Origin: Undaria pinnatifida
Taxonomy: Eukaryota; Sar; Phaeophyceae; Laminariales; Alariaceae
Direction: 5' to 3'
Assembly: GCA_012845835.1 (NCBI GenBank)
Contig: JABAKD010000002.1
Coordinates: 16,322,129-16,386,128, forward strand
DNA length: 64,000 nucleotides
Numbering within the stretch: the stretch's first letter is position 1; every line of letters begins with the position of its first letter. Below are positions 35,801 to 40,435 of the stretch, one piece after another. A model generated the notes under the pieces. That model was not told the DNA's origin, ran no database searches, and worked only from the letters and a program-made list of their open reading frames with translations. The position numbers and the translations under genes were made by a program.

Positions 35801-38465
35801 TCGTGTACCGTACACATACATACCGGTATCACAAAAAAAAAACAATGTTAGCTAAGCACACGACGAGCTTCCCCCCGCCGCCCTCCGCAGCCGACGGCTT
35901 GTTCGCTCTCCGGAAAAGGTTTGACGAGGCCCCAGCAGTCCCGCTTCTTGCTTCAACTCAATTCACGCCCCCCCTCACGCCGTCATCACCAAGCCCGACC
36001 CGATTTGCGCCCCCCCCTACCCTCTCACCCCATACCCAACCCAATTCGCATCCCCCATGACAGCCTCCGCTCCTAGTTCGACGGCACGCAAAGTCGCCCG
36101 AGGCCGAGACCGACTCCCCCTTACGCCGGAAAGGTGTCTCGACAGGCCACCCCTGCCACCTCTAGCTCCCGATGACTGCCTTGACAAGTCGCCACCGTGG
36201 GTTTCTCGTGTGTTTTCGCGGGGGTGGGAGTTTGGTTGTGGTGGAGGGCGGGTGCCGTGGTGGTGGTAGTGGTGGTGATGGTGAGGCTTTGGTGGCGGCC
36301 AGGGGCGAGCAGAGCACGAGGATGAGGTGGAGGGGGGTCGCGCCGCGGTTGGGTGGTGGTCTTCGGAGGAGGAGGAGTTAGCCTTGTGATGGGTTTGGTT
36401 GCCGTCATGGTGGTGTTGAAGATGCACGTGCGAGGATGAAAGGACGCCTGCTCGAGGTGACATGGCTTTTGTAAAAGGAAACACGGCGAAGCGGCGGGGG
36501 ACGGGGGGGGGGGGCGGGTATACGCAACGCGCAGTTAGTTGTTTGGAGCGGACGCATGCTCTGTGCGGCGTAGTCGTCCAACCGTAGGGGGTGCAGCATA
36601 TTCTAAGAAAATTTTGATCTCCTAACACGAGGAGCTAGCTCAATATCAACATCAACATCAACATCACCCGAAACATGACTTCGAAGGCGTTCGTTCGCGC
36701 ACTCCGACCAACATTTGTTTGCGCTACTCCTAAAACAAACATACTCGTAAAATGTATTTTACTAACCCATAGTTCCATCCTCACTTGGGGAGCTCAGCCG
36801 CACTACATGGAGGTCAGAAGGTCATACTAACCCATAGTTCCATCCTCACTCGGGGAGCTCAACCGCACTACATAGAGGTCAGAAGGTCATACTAACCCAT
36901 ACTTCCATCCTCACTCGGGGAGCTCAACCGCACTATAGGTGCCAGAAGGTCATGCTGATCGATAGTTCCATCCTCACTTGGGGAGCTCAACCGCACTATA
37001 GAGGCCAGAAGGTCATACTAACCCATAGTTCCATCCTCACTTGGGGAGCTCAACCGCGTTATAGAGGCCAGAAGGTCATACTAACCGATAGTTCCATCCC
37101 CACTTGGGGAGCTCAACCGCACTATAGAGGTGAGAAGGTCAGAAACACTAGTTAGCCAACACATACCGTGGGATGACTATACTCACGACAAGATATTAGT
37201 GAGGTTTCGAGCGGACGCGTGGGAGGTAGCGGTACGGGGTCATGCATGCATGCATGCAGCGTCACGTGAGTCGTATAGCTCGGTTGGGAGTGTGCCGTCC
37301 CGTAATCCTTCAGCAGCGGGTTGTTTCATGTTACCGACATTCCCTGTGTGCTGGTGAATACTTCATAGTTGCGACACGTGCGGCGGTAACGGTGGCGTTC
37401 TTTTTGCTGAAACCATTGGTGAAAGGCGGGGCTGAGCGCCTTGACCAAATACCGTCGGAATTTCATCCCTTAGATTTCTTGAAATATGCTTCGAAGCATG
37501 GACATTATGCTAGACCCCGTGGGAGTCATCACACGGTAGGCATTTGCACTCTTTGGGTTGACTAGTGTTCTTTTCTGGCCGGTTGAGTTCTCCCAAAGCG
37601 TGGAACAATCGGACAGTCTGATAACTTTACGATGATAAATTGCTGTACACTGCTGTAGGACTATGGCGTACTACTGCCTCGTACAAAACCCCAGAAGAAG
37701 AAAACGATCGCTGAGAAGGATTGGTCGGGCGGCGCGAACGAATGCCTTTGAAGTCATACTTCGGGTGATGATGGATGATGATGATGATTTCGAGCTAGCT
37801 CCTCGTGAAAGGAGTTCATAAATTTCTTAGAAAGTTATGCTGTATCCCTGCCTACCGTAGGATGAGATTTTTTTTTTTCCAAGTGAGGAGCCTCAGATTT
37901 TTTTTTTTTTTTAAATTACAAGTGCTACTTTCTTTTTATTTATCCTGCGCCGGCGGAAGAGAAGAAAAAAAAAACAAACACGCTTGCATCTCTACAGTAG
38001 CCTGCGTCAATGATCGTGTTTAACCATCTGGACAGTGTAGCTCTTGTTCCAACCATACTGCTACCGTTTACATACAAAAGGAAATCCAGCATCCAATGGC
38101 TTCAAACATGGAAGGTGCCACCAATCGGACCTGAGCACCAGACCGAAAACTGATCATCATTTTATTGTAGGGTAGGCCAACATTTTCCCTCTATCTACGC
38201 CATAATCAAGTACAACGATAAACTCAAAAGAGTCAAGGCGGCTAGTCGCAAGCAGCGATTACGACCTCACCTGAGGTCTCGCCCCTCGCCCAAGCGTCAT
38301 CTACGACGGGGGCCAATCTACGACGCACCACCCGTGGGCCATCCGATGCTGCTGGCGATGCCTGCTCCCGTTTCGCCTCCGCTGCACCATAGGGTTGGAG
38401 TCCAATTGTCTTTTGGTCGATGTCTCTCCTCGATAAGTCGGACATCTTCACGGAGAAAGATTTAA
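6119..38465 (+). CDS. Two-domain glycosyltransferase-like protein (DUF6625-like + GT49/LARGE-like), 5' partial
   Basis: Fourteen exons: 6119-6352, 7862-8031, 9556-9676, 12585-12686, 16117-16270, 16969-17036, 19008-19157, 20059-20307, 24200-24402, 25407-25878, 27598-27771, 29940-30181, 33297-33521, 38171-38465. All boundaries are GT-AG, all phases agree, total 2,859 nt (952 visible residues), stop TAA at 38463. Residues 1-300 resemble DUF6625 glycosyltransferases: FKPALGWVFREYL at 86-98, then YGDLDVFFGD (106-115) with a D-x-D metal-binding motif, and GAFHHFQ near 277-283. Residues ~417-715 resemble GT49: ALIVSFIVPD, PRVLVIPQW, PRCYDGAY, WAAGFSFYTV, then helix YSSFLQDVRRVY spanning the exon 11/12 junction. 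At the usual GT49 D-x-D position the sequence reads TLAQGFRL, so that domain may be inactive. Residues ~716-952 are Ser/Pro/Arg-rich without a recognised domain. Upstream exons were not found. Probably Golgi/ER glycan synthesis (inference). The last three exons rest on phase agreement and composition. Confidence 0.72.
6486..6838 (+). mobile_element. tRNA-derived SINE, type 1
   Basis: Head GCCCCGGTGGTGTAGTGGTT (A-box), then GAGTTTGAGTCTCACGTGGG (mutated B-box), body AATCAACTGCTGAGAGCGCC, TTCGACGCGAGTCGACGAGG, GATAAAAATGAAGGCACGTA, and a 3' GAAGGAAAAAGGAAGAAGG tail. Alignable along most of its length to 26478 and 59450. It follows gene-1 exon 1. Confidence 0.8.
7290..7525. repeat. GGGTCGGGTC-rich dispersed repeat
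   Basis: Left half GGTCGAGTCGGGTCGGGTCA, right half ACCCGACCCGACCCGACCC, so the copy is roughly an inverted repeat about ~7430. Same family as 2165-2450. Confidence 0.55.
7592..7775. mobile_element. CAGTAG-type MITE, diverged
   Basis: Starts CTGTAGAGGTCGTTCTATAG and ends AGAGAAACGACTACGG. The interior GGGAACAACCAGTAGTGGCA and TTTCCCTCTATAATGCACAT matches the copy at 62272 closely. Confidence 0.6.
9880..9972 (+). repeat. (CCA)n microsatellite abutting the nad7 NUMT
   Basis: About 29 CCA units, followed directly by AGCAACGG and the mitochondrial fragment. Confidence 0.9.
9975..10066 (+). pseudogene. nad7: Nuclear mitochondrial fragment (NUMT): nad7
   Basis: The plus-strand frame reads ISLGPLHPAAHGVLLIILEL followed by SGIVVQ and a stop. 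This matches the highly conserved start of NADH dehydrogenase subunit 7 (FGPQHPAAHGVLR.ILE.NGE.V). The stretch directly abuts a (CCA)n run on its left and is only ~90 bp long, so it is a nuclear insertion of mitochondrial DNA rather than a gene. It lies in the intron between gene-1 exons 3 and 4. Confidence 0.8.
10295..10655 (+). mobile_element. tRNA-derived SINE, type 2
   Basis: Head CCCGTGGGGTAGCAGGTGAT and AAGTTCGAATCCTCCCGAGG (B-box). Body GCGTGAGAGCGTGAGTGAGC, AATCGACGAGCATGAGAAGC, CATGCGCGATAAAAACGTAG, tail AGTTGATGATTAAAAAAAA. It lies just after the nad7 NUMT. Confidence 0.75.
10660..11925 (-). other. Intron stretch with possible non-LTR retrotransposon remnant
   Basis: On the minus strand an open frame at 11705-11406 includes SSLRCWNINGERLQG, resembling the WNING start of LINE endonuclease domains, and downstream at 11262-10831 there is GDADLWGRLEGILARR. 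The two are in different frames and nothing else of a LINE is recognised. No plus-strand exon of gene 1 was found here. Confidence 0.25.
11930..12300 (+). repeat. ~58-bp minisatellite, about six units
   Basis: Repeating core GTGATCTGTCCGATATTCGTC followed by TCACAGATATAGGATATAGA, recurring roughly at 11945, 12000, 12058, 12113, 12170, 12232 and 12285. It lies in the intron between gene-1 exons 3 and 4. Confidence 0.8.
13213..13291 (-). mobile_element. Diverged TTAA MITE, minus orientation
   Basis: Read on the minus strand it carries CTTCCTATACTAACTTCAAG and then a TTTTGTCAAAACAAAAAGGGG-like right end; the plus strand ends AATAAAGGGGTTAA. The left TTAA is lost. Confidence 0.5.
13399..13574 (+). 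mobile_element. Two adjacent TTAA MITEs sharing one TTAA
   Basis: Copy one spans 13399-13488 (left end CTAACCCCTTTAGAGCCC, right end TACAGGCGTTAA). Copy two spans 13485-13574 (TTAACCCCTTTAGAACCC to TGTAAAGGGGTTAA). They share the four bases at 13485-13488. The arrangement suggests one element inserted at the terminal TTAA of another. Confidence 0.7.
13900..14195 (+). repeat. GATCATATA-type short tandem array
   Basis: Around 30 imperfect units of the 9-10 bp motif GATCATATA(C). The left boundary is GCCTCGGACAGATC, the reverse complement of the GATCTGTCCGAGG that closes the related array at 62765. Confidence 0.8.
14225..14410 (+). mobile_element. SINE type 2, 5'-truncated
   Basis: Starts inside the body at ATACAAAAACTGAGAAATGG, keeps CTATGCGCGACAGAAACGAA, GACCACGGCTTGTCCAGAAG and GAGCTGTAGAGTAGAAATAA. 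It directly follows the GATCATATA array. Confidence 0.65.
14701..15860 (+). repeat. Six-copy ~193-bp satellite with nested palindromes
   Basis: Units start at CGCGTTAGTGCGG at 14705, 14898, 15091, 15299, 15491 (CGCGTCAGTGCGG) and 15676, spacings 193, 193, 208, 192 and 185 bp. Each unit has CGTTAGTGCGG at one end and CCGCACTAACG near the other, a central palindrome of the form CCGCACTATCCCGGGATAG, and a linker ATACCCTAACCCTATACCCT resembling telomere repeat. Related short sequences flank the array: CCGCCTCGAAAAATTCTCG at ~14582 and CCGCCTCGGAAAATTGTCG at ~15856. It sits in the intron between gene-1 exons 4 and 5. Confidence 0.9.
16441..16533 (+). pseudogene. Decayed duplicate of gene-1 exon 5
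   Basis: This stretch is a degenerate copy of the 3' two thirds of the exon at 16117-16270. Both read CTTGCCTGC(G/A)C.TGAA(C/T)TC, then AAGAAAC(A/G)CCACACC, then AACGTG(T/G)T(C/T)CTCAT, then GGAAGTACTA. The copy carries an in-frame TAG where the parent has a Tyr codon, and the parent's donor GATGTGAGG has become GATGCGAGG, so it cannot be spliced the same way. It lies 170 bp downstream of the true exon inside the following intron. Confidence 0.75.
17410..17720 (+). repeat. Dispersed repeat, copy without the 105-bp MITE
   Basis: Matches the reverse complement of about 38600-39005 over most of its length: GAGTTCGGGAACCGAACCAA, TCTTTTGTTGCGAGA, GAAGAATTGACGTTGATT, then ACGGGACGGTGCTGGCAGAC and GCTGGCCAGC. 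Where the other copy carries the MITE, this one runs straight through. The block is non-coding in both places. Confidence 0.7.
18035..18620 (+). repeat. Two neighbouring tandem arrays (~117 bp and ~57 bp units)
   Basis: From 18035 to ~18400, three and a half units of about 117 bp contain AATAGTTTACCT(C/T)GACTGA, TTTTAGTGTGGAACGAATTA and TCAGGAGACGGCAC. From 18480 to ~18620, three units of about 57 bp contain TCCTTGTTTCGATTCAATT. Both lie upstream of the duplicated exon at 18668. Confidence 0.8.
18668..18715 (+). CDS. Possible alternative terminal exon (or dead copy) of gene-1 exon 7
   Basis: After TTCCTTAG the sequence encodes GLKASYKAWNNTAIT and a TAG stop. The true exon at 19008 begins NFKANYKAWNT, so the two are clearly duplicates. 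Both acceptors follow a phase-0 donor at 17036. Use of this copy would end the protein 15 residues after GAFHHFQ, leaving only the DUF6625-like domain; use of the downstream exon leads on to the GT49-like half. The copy has an acceptable acceptor and a short intact frame ending in a stop. Whether it is a working alternative exon or a relic cannot be told from sequence. Confidence 0.5.
   Translation, partial: GLKASYKAWNNTAIT
19200..19260 (+). repeat. (GTT)n microsatellite
   Basis: About 18 TTG units, 43 bp after the donor of gene-1 exon 7. Confidence 0.85.
19770..19985. other. AT-rich stretch of unknown origin
   Basis: From 19775 to ~19970 the sequence is AT-rich and non-repetitive in the window, with a short minus-strand frame NVGFTLPCLTYKNS. 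It resembles in composition the two NUMTs, but I cannot assign it to a gene. Confidence 0.2.
20405..20830 (+). repeat. ~95-bp tandem array, about four units
   Basis: Units share GACGCCTTGACGGGTCAAAA, CTAGACCGTCAACCGAC, TTCGGTCAAGGAACTCCACA and AGTATGATAAGCTC. The array begins about 100 bp after the donor of gene-1 exon 8. Confidence 0.8.
20905..21180 (+). repeat. Dispersed ~300-500-bp repeat ('gaggagctc' family)
   Basis: Shared blocks: ACCTTTTTTTTTGCCCTGCA, TTCTTGGCTTGAGCTCTG, AAGCCCATGGCCTACTAGGT, ACGAATTTTCCGACGAATTG and AAGGTGCTACCTCTCTATCG. Other copies or fragments: 8600-8700, 9150-9450, 25100-25310, 33840-34130, 45290-45640 and 63470-63720. This family is the usual host of the TTAA MITE. 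Confidence 0.6.
21246..21335 (+). mobile_element. Diverged TTAA MITE
   Basis: Contains CCCTCCCTATGCTATATCCA then GAAAACGGGTTTTCAGTCGT and GGCTTTAA at the right end. Same family as the copy at 33917; the terminal repeats are partly mutated. Confidence 0.55.
21367..21924. mobile_element. CATCCCACGGTAG-family MITE, inverted interior
   Basis: Starts CATACCGCGGCGGG after AGT and ends CCTAGCGTGGGATG. It contains three units of the same 63-bp repeat in reverse orientation (GACCTTCTGGCCTCTATAGT at about 21470-21600) and a short array of AAATTCTTGGAAAATTC at 21830-21890. Confidence 0.7.
22390..23010. repeat. GGGACGGG/GGGTC-rich stretch and GACGACCATCGTTGG minisatellite
   Basis: 22390-22500 is runs of GGGACGGGACGGGTCGGG; a related stretch lies at 22140-22220. 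22555-22830 and 22945-23010 are degenerate units of GTGACGACCATCGTTGGC. The same unit recurs at 23625-23840. Confidence 0.65.
22847..23560 (+). mobile_element. Cluster of four diverged TTAA MITEs
   Basis: Copies at about 22847-22932, 23088-23175, 23256-23350 and 23476-23560 all contain a CCCTCCCTATACTAAATTCA-type core followed by a GGGTTTCCA(C/G)TTG-type right arm. The two middle copies share flanks (CGACAGTAGAGG-like and ACGGGGC), so they spread together as part of a larger ~165-bp repeat unit. Confidence 0.55.
23625..23840 (+). repeat. GACGACCATCGTTGG minisatellite, second block
   Basis: Imperfect units of AATGACGACCATTGTCGGCC just upstream of the decayed exon copy at 23936. Confidence 0.65.
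23936..24140 (+). pseudogene. Decayed duplicate of gene-1 exon 9 and part of its downstream intron
   Basis: Translation from 23936 gives VLVVLMLNSEIKWVENTI, then EGGELNNAIVLW, against ILVIVMRTSEIKSAENII and EGRELENALIVS in the exon at 24200. Both are preceded by a C-rich tract ending in CCAG. Homology resumes further on: GGCATTACAGGAATACGAGG at 24071 matches GGCATTGTAGGGATGCGAGG at 24773. The duplicated unit therefore includes intron sequence, and the first copy lacks about 440 bp, including the exon's 3' part and donor. Confidence 0.72.
25040..25136 (-). mobile_element. Diverged TTAA MITE, minus orientation
   Basis: The plus strand reads ACAACTGGAATTCCTTTTGG, then ACTTGAATTTAGTATGGGGA, ending GGGGCTCTGAAGGGGTT, the reverse complement of the family core. 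It lies between gene-1 exons 9 and 10. Confidence 0.55.
26185..26410 (-). mobile_element. SINE type 2, minus strand, head missing
   Basis: The plus strand reads CAGCTCAACTCGTGAGAGGG, GCGCATAGGGTTCAGCATTC, CTTGTCGATTTGCACCGGAT and CTCACGCTCTCGCGCTTTTG, the reverse complement of the type 2 body. A type 1 SINE in the opposite orientation follows at 26478. Confidence 0.7.
26478..26815 (+). mobile_element. tRNA-derived SINE, type 1, with A/AT tail
   Basis: Head GCCCCGGTGGTCTAGTGGTT and GAGTTCGATTCCCACCGTGG, good A- and B-boxes. Body CAACTGCTGAGAACGCC, GATAAAAATGAAGGCACGTA and GTGACCCCGGATCTGAGTT; the tail runs GGGACGAAGAAAAAAAA into (AT)n. Confidence 0.85.
27067..27322. mobile_element. 256-bp TA-flanked MITE with CAGTAG ends
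   Basis: Begins CAGTAGAGGTCCCTCTATAG and ends GGAAACCGGCCCTACTG, with TA on both sides (27065-27066 and 27323-27324). The interior repeats TATAGTGCCGGT-type motifs. CAGTAG ends and a TA duplication fit pogo/Tc1-like elements. It lies between gene-1 exons 10 and 11. Confidence 0.75.
27772..29939. other. Intron between gene-1 exons 11 and 12
   Basis: Contains a telomere-like ACCCTAACCCTTACCC at ~27884. From 28430 to 29880 the sequence is low in repeats and has short open frames on both strands, for example FFTLIEGLQQGVFAIPPSRL at 29777-29873. That segment has an acceptor and donor, but its phase (1) does not fit the exon at 29940, so I left it out of the gene. Confidence 0.35.
30715..31485 (+). 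repeat. ~770-bp degenerate GGTCGAACGGTCGGTCGATG array
   Basis: About 35 imperfect units of roughly 20-24 bp built from GGTCGGTCGATGGGTCGAAC. All frames are long and open on both strands because of the repeat, so the apparent ORFs are artefacts. It is in the intron between gene-1 exons 12 and 13. Confidence 0.85.
31486..33296. other. Intron between gene-1 exons 12 and 13 (3' half)
   Basis: After the GGTCGATG array, a frame at 31540-31620 reads SPFGLERYQLYRLVRRGF then VYES, which looks like the FGF-NKVAHIVEL part of GT49, but its phase does not fit between the flanking exons. 33100-33240 has a degenerate repeat of TTTCG.CTCCTCGTGCCCTTG. Nothing else is recognised. Confidence 0.3.
33917..34006 (+). 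mobile_element. TTAA-flanked 90-bp MITE, well preserved
   Basis: TTAACCCCTCAAGAGCCC at the left, GTTGAAAAGGGGTTAA at the right, interior CCTATACTCAATCCAAGTAA and TCCCCGAAAACGGGTTTCC. The flanks GGAGCTCC|TTAA|CCCATCC belong to another dispersed repeat found without the insertion elsewhere (for example TTAAGGAGCC at 25232), so the target TTAA can be read directly. Confidence 0.75.
34588..35006. mobile_element. CATCCCACGGTAG-family MITE
   Basis: The left end CATCCCACGGTAG is exact; the right end CCATGCCGTGGAATG is diverged. The interior has GATTCTAAGAAATTTCTGAG and, near the right end, TGCCTTCGAAGTCATGCAGT as in other copies. Confidence 0.65.
35206..35345 (+). pseudogene. cox1: Nuclear mitochondrial fragment (NUMT): cox1
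   Basis: Two frames separated by a short insertion read GIVYAMLSI (from ~35229) and then GIILDFIVWARRMFAAGL and DIDTKAYFTA (to ~35343). Cytochrome c oxidase subunit I has [22 protein letters not shown], then TVGLD.DTRAYFTA, at the same place. The frame break shows it is a dead nuclear copy. It is AT-rich compared with its flanks and lies in the last intron of gene 1. Confidence 0.85.
35346..35580. other. AT-rich sequence next to the cox1 NUMT, possibly a second organellar fragment
   Basis: Homology to cox1 stops at 35345 but low GC continues to about 35520. On the minus strand there are open stretches such as APLRSRSEFTTDGVKITL then CEALSAISNEE, and, one frame over after an A-run, KTQMQAIHDLIEHGKEKEVE. 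These look coding but I do not recognise the protein. It may be another mitochondrial piece joined to the cox1 fragment, or a different insertion. Confidence 0.3.
35597..36060 (+). other. Two related proline-rich open segments of unknown nature
   Basis: 35597-35715 encodes KHSTSLPPPARPP then FAPQSFDKAPVLSLKK and a stop; 35850-36057 encodes KHTTSFPPPPSAADGL then LRKRFDEAPAVPLL and ends at TGA. The DNA also aligns, so one is a duplicate of the other. Both strands are open here and no family is recognised. They lie in the last intron of gene 1. Confidence 0.3.
36575..37175. mobile_element. 601-bp member of the CATCCCACGGTAG MITE family carrying a 63-bp x6 array
   Basis: The left end CGTCCAACCGTAG and right end ATACCGTGGGATG are diverged forms of the family ends, and the left interior matches the copy at 43051 (ATTCTAAGAAAATTTTGATC, GACTTCGAAGGCGTTCGTTC). 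The centre, 36772-37135, is six near-identical 63-bp units beginning CTAACCCATAGTTCCATCCT and containing GGGGAGCTCAACCGCACTAT. Confidence 0.8.
37369..37535 (+). other. Possible exon or pseudo-exon running into a MITE end
   Basis: Between TTCATAG and ACG|GTAGG the frame reads VATRAAVTVAFFLLKPLVKG, AERLDQIPSEFHPLDFLKYA, SKHGHYARPRGSHHT. The composition looks coding, but phase does not join with the exon at 38171, and the right end lies inside the left terminus of the MITE at 37527. A remnant of another gene is as likely. Confidence 0.25.
37527..37864. mobile_element. CATCCCACGGTAG-family MITE
   Basis: Left end CATCACACGGTAG after AGT, right end CTACCGTAGGATG. The interior includes TGGCCGGTTGAGTTCTCCCA, GAATGCCTTTGAAGTCATAC and ATTTCTTAGAAAGTTATGCTG before the right end. 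Confidence 0.7.
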
Positions 38466-38599
38466 GCGTGCGGGAGCGCGTATTGGTTGATTTTTTGTTT
38501 TTCCGTCTTCCGAAGGGTGTAACGGCGACTCCGATGACTAGATTCGCTCGAAACAGCGTGTGTACGAAATTCGAGAGAACACGAGAACCGAGAGAAATC

Positions 38600-39005
38600 A
38601 CGATTAACTGGCCCAGCGGCCGCTGGCCAGCTGCTGCTATAGAAACAGCACACTGCTGTCTGCTCGTGTATTCTACAGGTCTGCCAGCACCGTCCCGCGC
38701 TGCATCCACTTGGTATTGCCGCTCACGTGATCAACCAAACGCTCACTGCCATGCTGCTGCCGAATCAATGTCAATTCTTCAACAACAACAGAAGAATCTG
38801 GACCAAAACTACTATTACGGGGGACCATAGTAAATAGGACCAAATATTGTTAGTCAAAATAGGGAAATATATTGGTTTTTGTGTGCACCGTAGGTCCTAT
38901 TTACTATGGTCCCCCGTAATACGTAGAATTTGTTTCTCGCAACAGAAGACACATTGTTGTTGGTTCGGCTCCCCGAACTCTAACAATGTTTCTCCTTTTG
39001 TAACA
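38600..39005 (-). repeat. Dispersed repeat, copy interrupted by the 105-bp MITE
   Basis: On the minus strand it reads GAGTTCGGGGAGCCGAACCA, CTTCTGTTGCGAG, then the inserted MITE, then GAAGAATTGACATTGATT and GCGGGACGGTGCTGGCAGAC. It is the inverted partner of the block at 17410 and follows the 3' end of gene 1. Confidence 0.7.
38815..38919. mobile_element. 105-bp TA-flanked MITE with perfect 27-bp inverted ends (Tc1/mariner-like)
   Basis: The left arm 38815-38841 begins TTACGGGGGACCATAGTAAA; the right arm 38893-38919 is its exact reverse complement. A TA dinucleotide stands immediately outside each end (38813-38814 and 38920-38921), the target signature of Tc1/mariner elements. Only 51 bp separate the arms. 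The host repeat it entered has a related unoccupied copy at 17410-17720. Confidence 0.85.
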
Positions 39006-39156
39006 TTCTATCGCATGTAATGATTTATTCGGAGTGTGAACAGCATCATTTATTGGTACATCGTCATGCTTACCGCCCAACAATGTCCGGTACGAGCATC
39101 CACGTCGACCACTGACAAAAAAAATCCCTAGGAAAAATATGATATGATACGTGCCT

Positions 39157-39460
39157 CATCTCACGGTAGGTATTTGCCCTTTTTCGAAGCAAGCGTTTCT
39201 GACCTTCTGACCGGTTGAGCTGCCTCAAGTGTGGAGCTAGCTGTCCGTTAGCACGATAGTTCTGTGACTATCTTTGGTTCAGGACTACAGTAGTAGCGCG
39301 TAGAAGAGTCCGTCGGGTTGCGCGAACGAACGCCTTCGAGAAGTCATGAATCGGATGATGATGATGAATGACGTTGAAATTGAGCTAGCCCCTGATGTTG
39401 GGAGCTCAGAAAATTCTTAGAATGTTATGCTGCACCTCCTGTCAGTAGCGTGGCGGGATG
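39157..39460. mobile_element. CATCCCACGGTAG-family MITE
   Basis: Left end CATCTCACGGTAG, right end TAGCGTGGCGGGATG. It shares with the copy at 37527 the blocks TTCTGACCTTCTGACCGGTT and GCGCGAACGAACGCCTTCGA. It lies in the convergent intergenic space between genes 1 and 2. Confidence 0.65.
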
Positions 39461-39975
39461 TCTAATTGTAATCCCTGTTTCGACACTTGCAAGCTTAACC
39501 AACCTGTTCGATCCTCAGGTGTGCGACGTTGGCGGAAAGGCTTGGCGCAGCATGCGGTGGGCGCGCCTCGTGCGGGCATAACAAAATGCAGAGGAGGAGG
39601 CATCTGCCTTTGGTAAACGCTCTATGCCAAAGGGGAGCGGGGGGGGGGGGGGCTAGAAGAACTTACTGAAAATTGAAACTGCTGCGATTTGCGGAACTCA
39701 CAGAACGAAGTGTTCGGTGTCCGCCTGCTTTTCTGGCGAAGGCGTTGAACCTTGCTTCGGGCTCCCTCAGTTTTTCTCGCCGAGCCTGACCCCGCACCAT
39801 ACATATTTTGAGCGGCAAATGTGGACGAGATTTTCAGGGCGAGCGCGGAGGAAGCGAGAAGTTATTGTAGGCAGGGGGCCGGCCGGTTAGGTTGCGAGGG
39901 GGAAGCCCCGGAGATCCCTGCTACGAAGTCGGCGAGAATCAATGAACGAACTCGAAAACATATATTTTGCTAGTT

Positions 39976-40039
39976 ATATGGCACTACCCACTGAGCTACT
40001 GAGTCACGTGACTCAGTAGCTCAGCGGGTAGTGCTATAT
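39976..40039. repeat. 64-bp palindrome made of two tRNA-like 5' halves
   Basis: Arms 39976-40007 and 40008-40039 pair at 30 of 32 positions around a central CACGTG. The right arm reads GACTCAGTAGCTCAGCGGGT then AGTGCTATAT, and TAGCTCAGCGG fits the tRNA A-box. No B-box or 3' half was found on either side. It lies 371 bp past the 3' end of the LRRIQ1-like gene. Confidence 0.8.
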
Positions 40040-40239
40040 CGCTAACAGGTTTAAACAAAAACACGTACAGAGAATCTCCTGCAAACAGCCCCAGTGAAAA
40101 AAATTATTGATAGGACAACAACACCAACAACACCACAAAAAAAGATGTAGCACCCGTAGAAGAACGCATTTGCAAGCGTTGCGGTCCGCCCATTGTCGTT
40201 TCGCGTCTATGCGATTTACCAGGCACCCCTGAAGGCACA

Positions 40240-40435
40240 CATCATCATCATCATCATCATCATCATCAACAATGGTTGGTCAACAGCCAATGGTGGGTCA
40301 ACAACAATGGTTGGTCAACAACGATGGTTGGTAAGCTTCCATTCCCCGCCAACGGCTGGCCGACAACAATGATTGGTCCACAACAATGTTTTTTTACAAC
40401 AATGGTTGGTCAACAACAATGGTTGGCCGACTCTC
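40240..40435 (+). repeat. (ATC)n and ACAACAATGGTTGGTC minisatellite overlapping the LRRIQ1-like stop codon
   Basis: ATC repeats at 40239-40267, then about nine imperfect units of AACAATGGTTGGTC to ~40435. On the minus strand the last codons (ANHCC, TGA at 40410) are encoded by the outermost units, so the repeat has supplied the C-terminal residues and the stop. Confidence 0.75.

Noticed and set aside
36017-36628. 203-codon His/Pro-rich minus-strand frame
   Set aside because: Low-complexity sequence with the opposite strand also open; its start lies inside a MITE terminus and no domain is recognisable.
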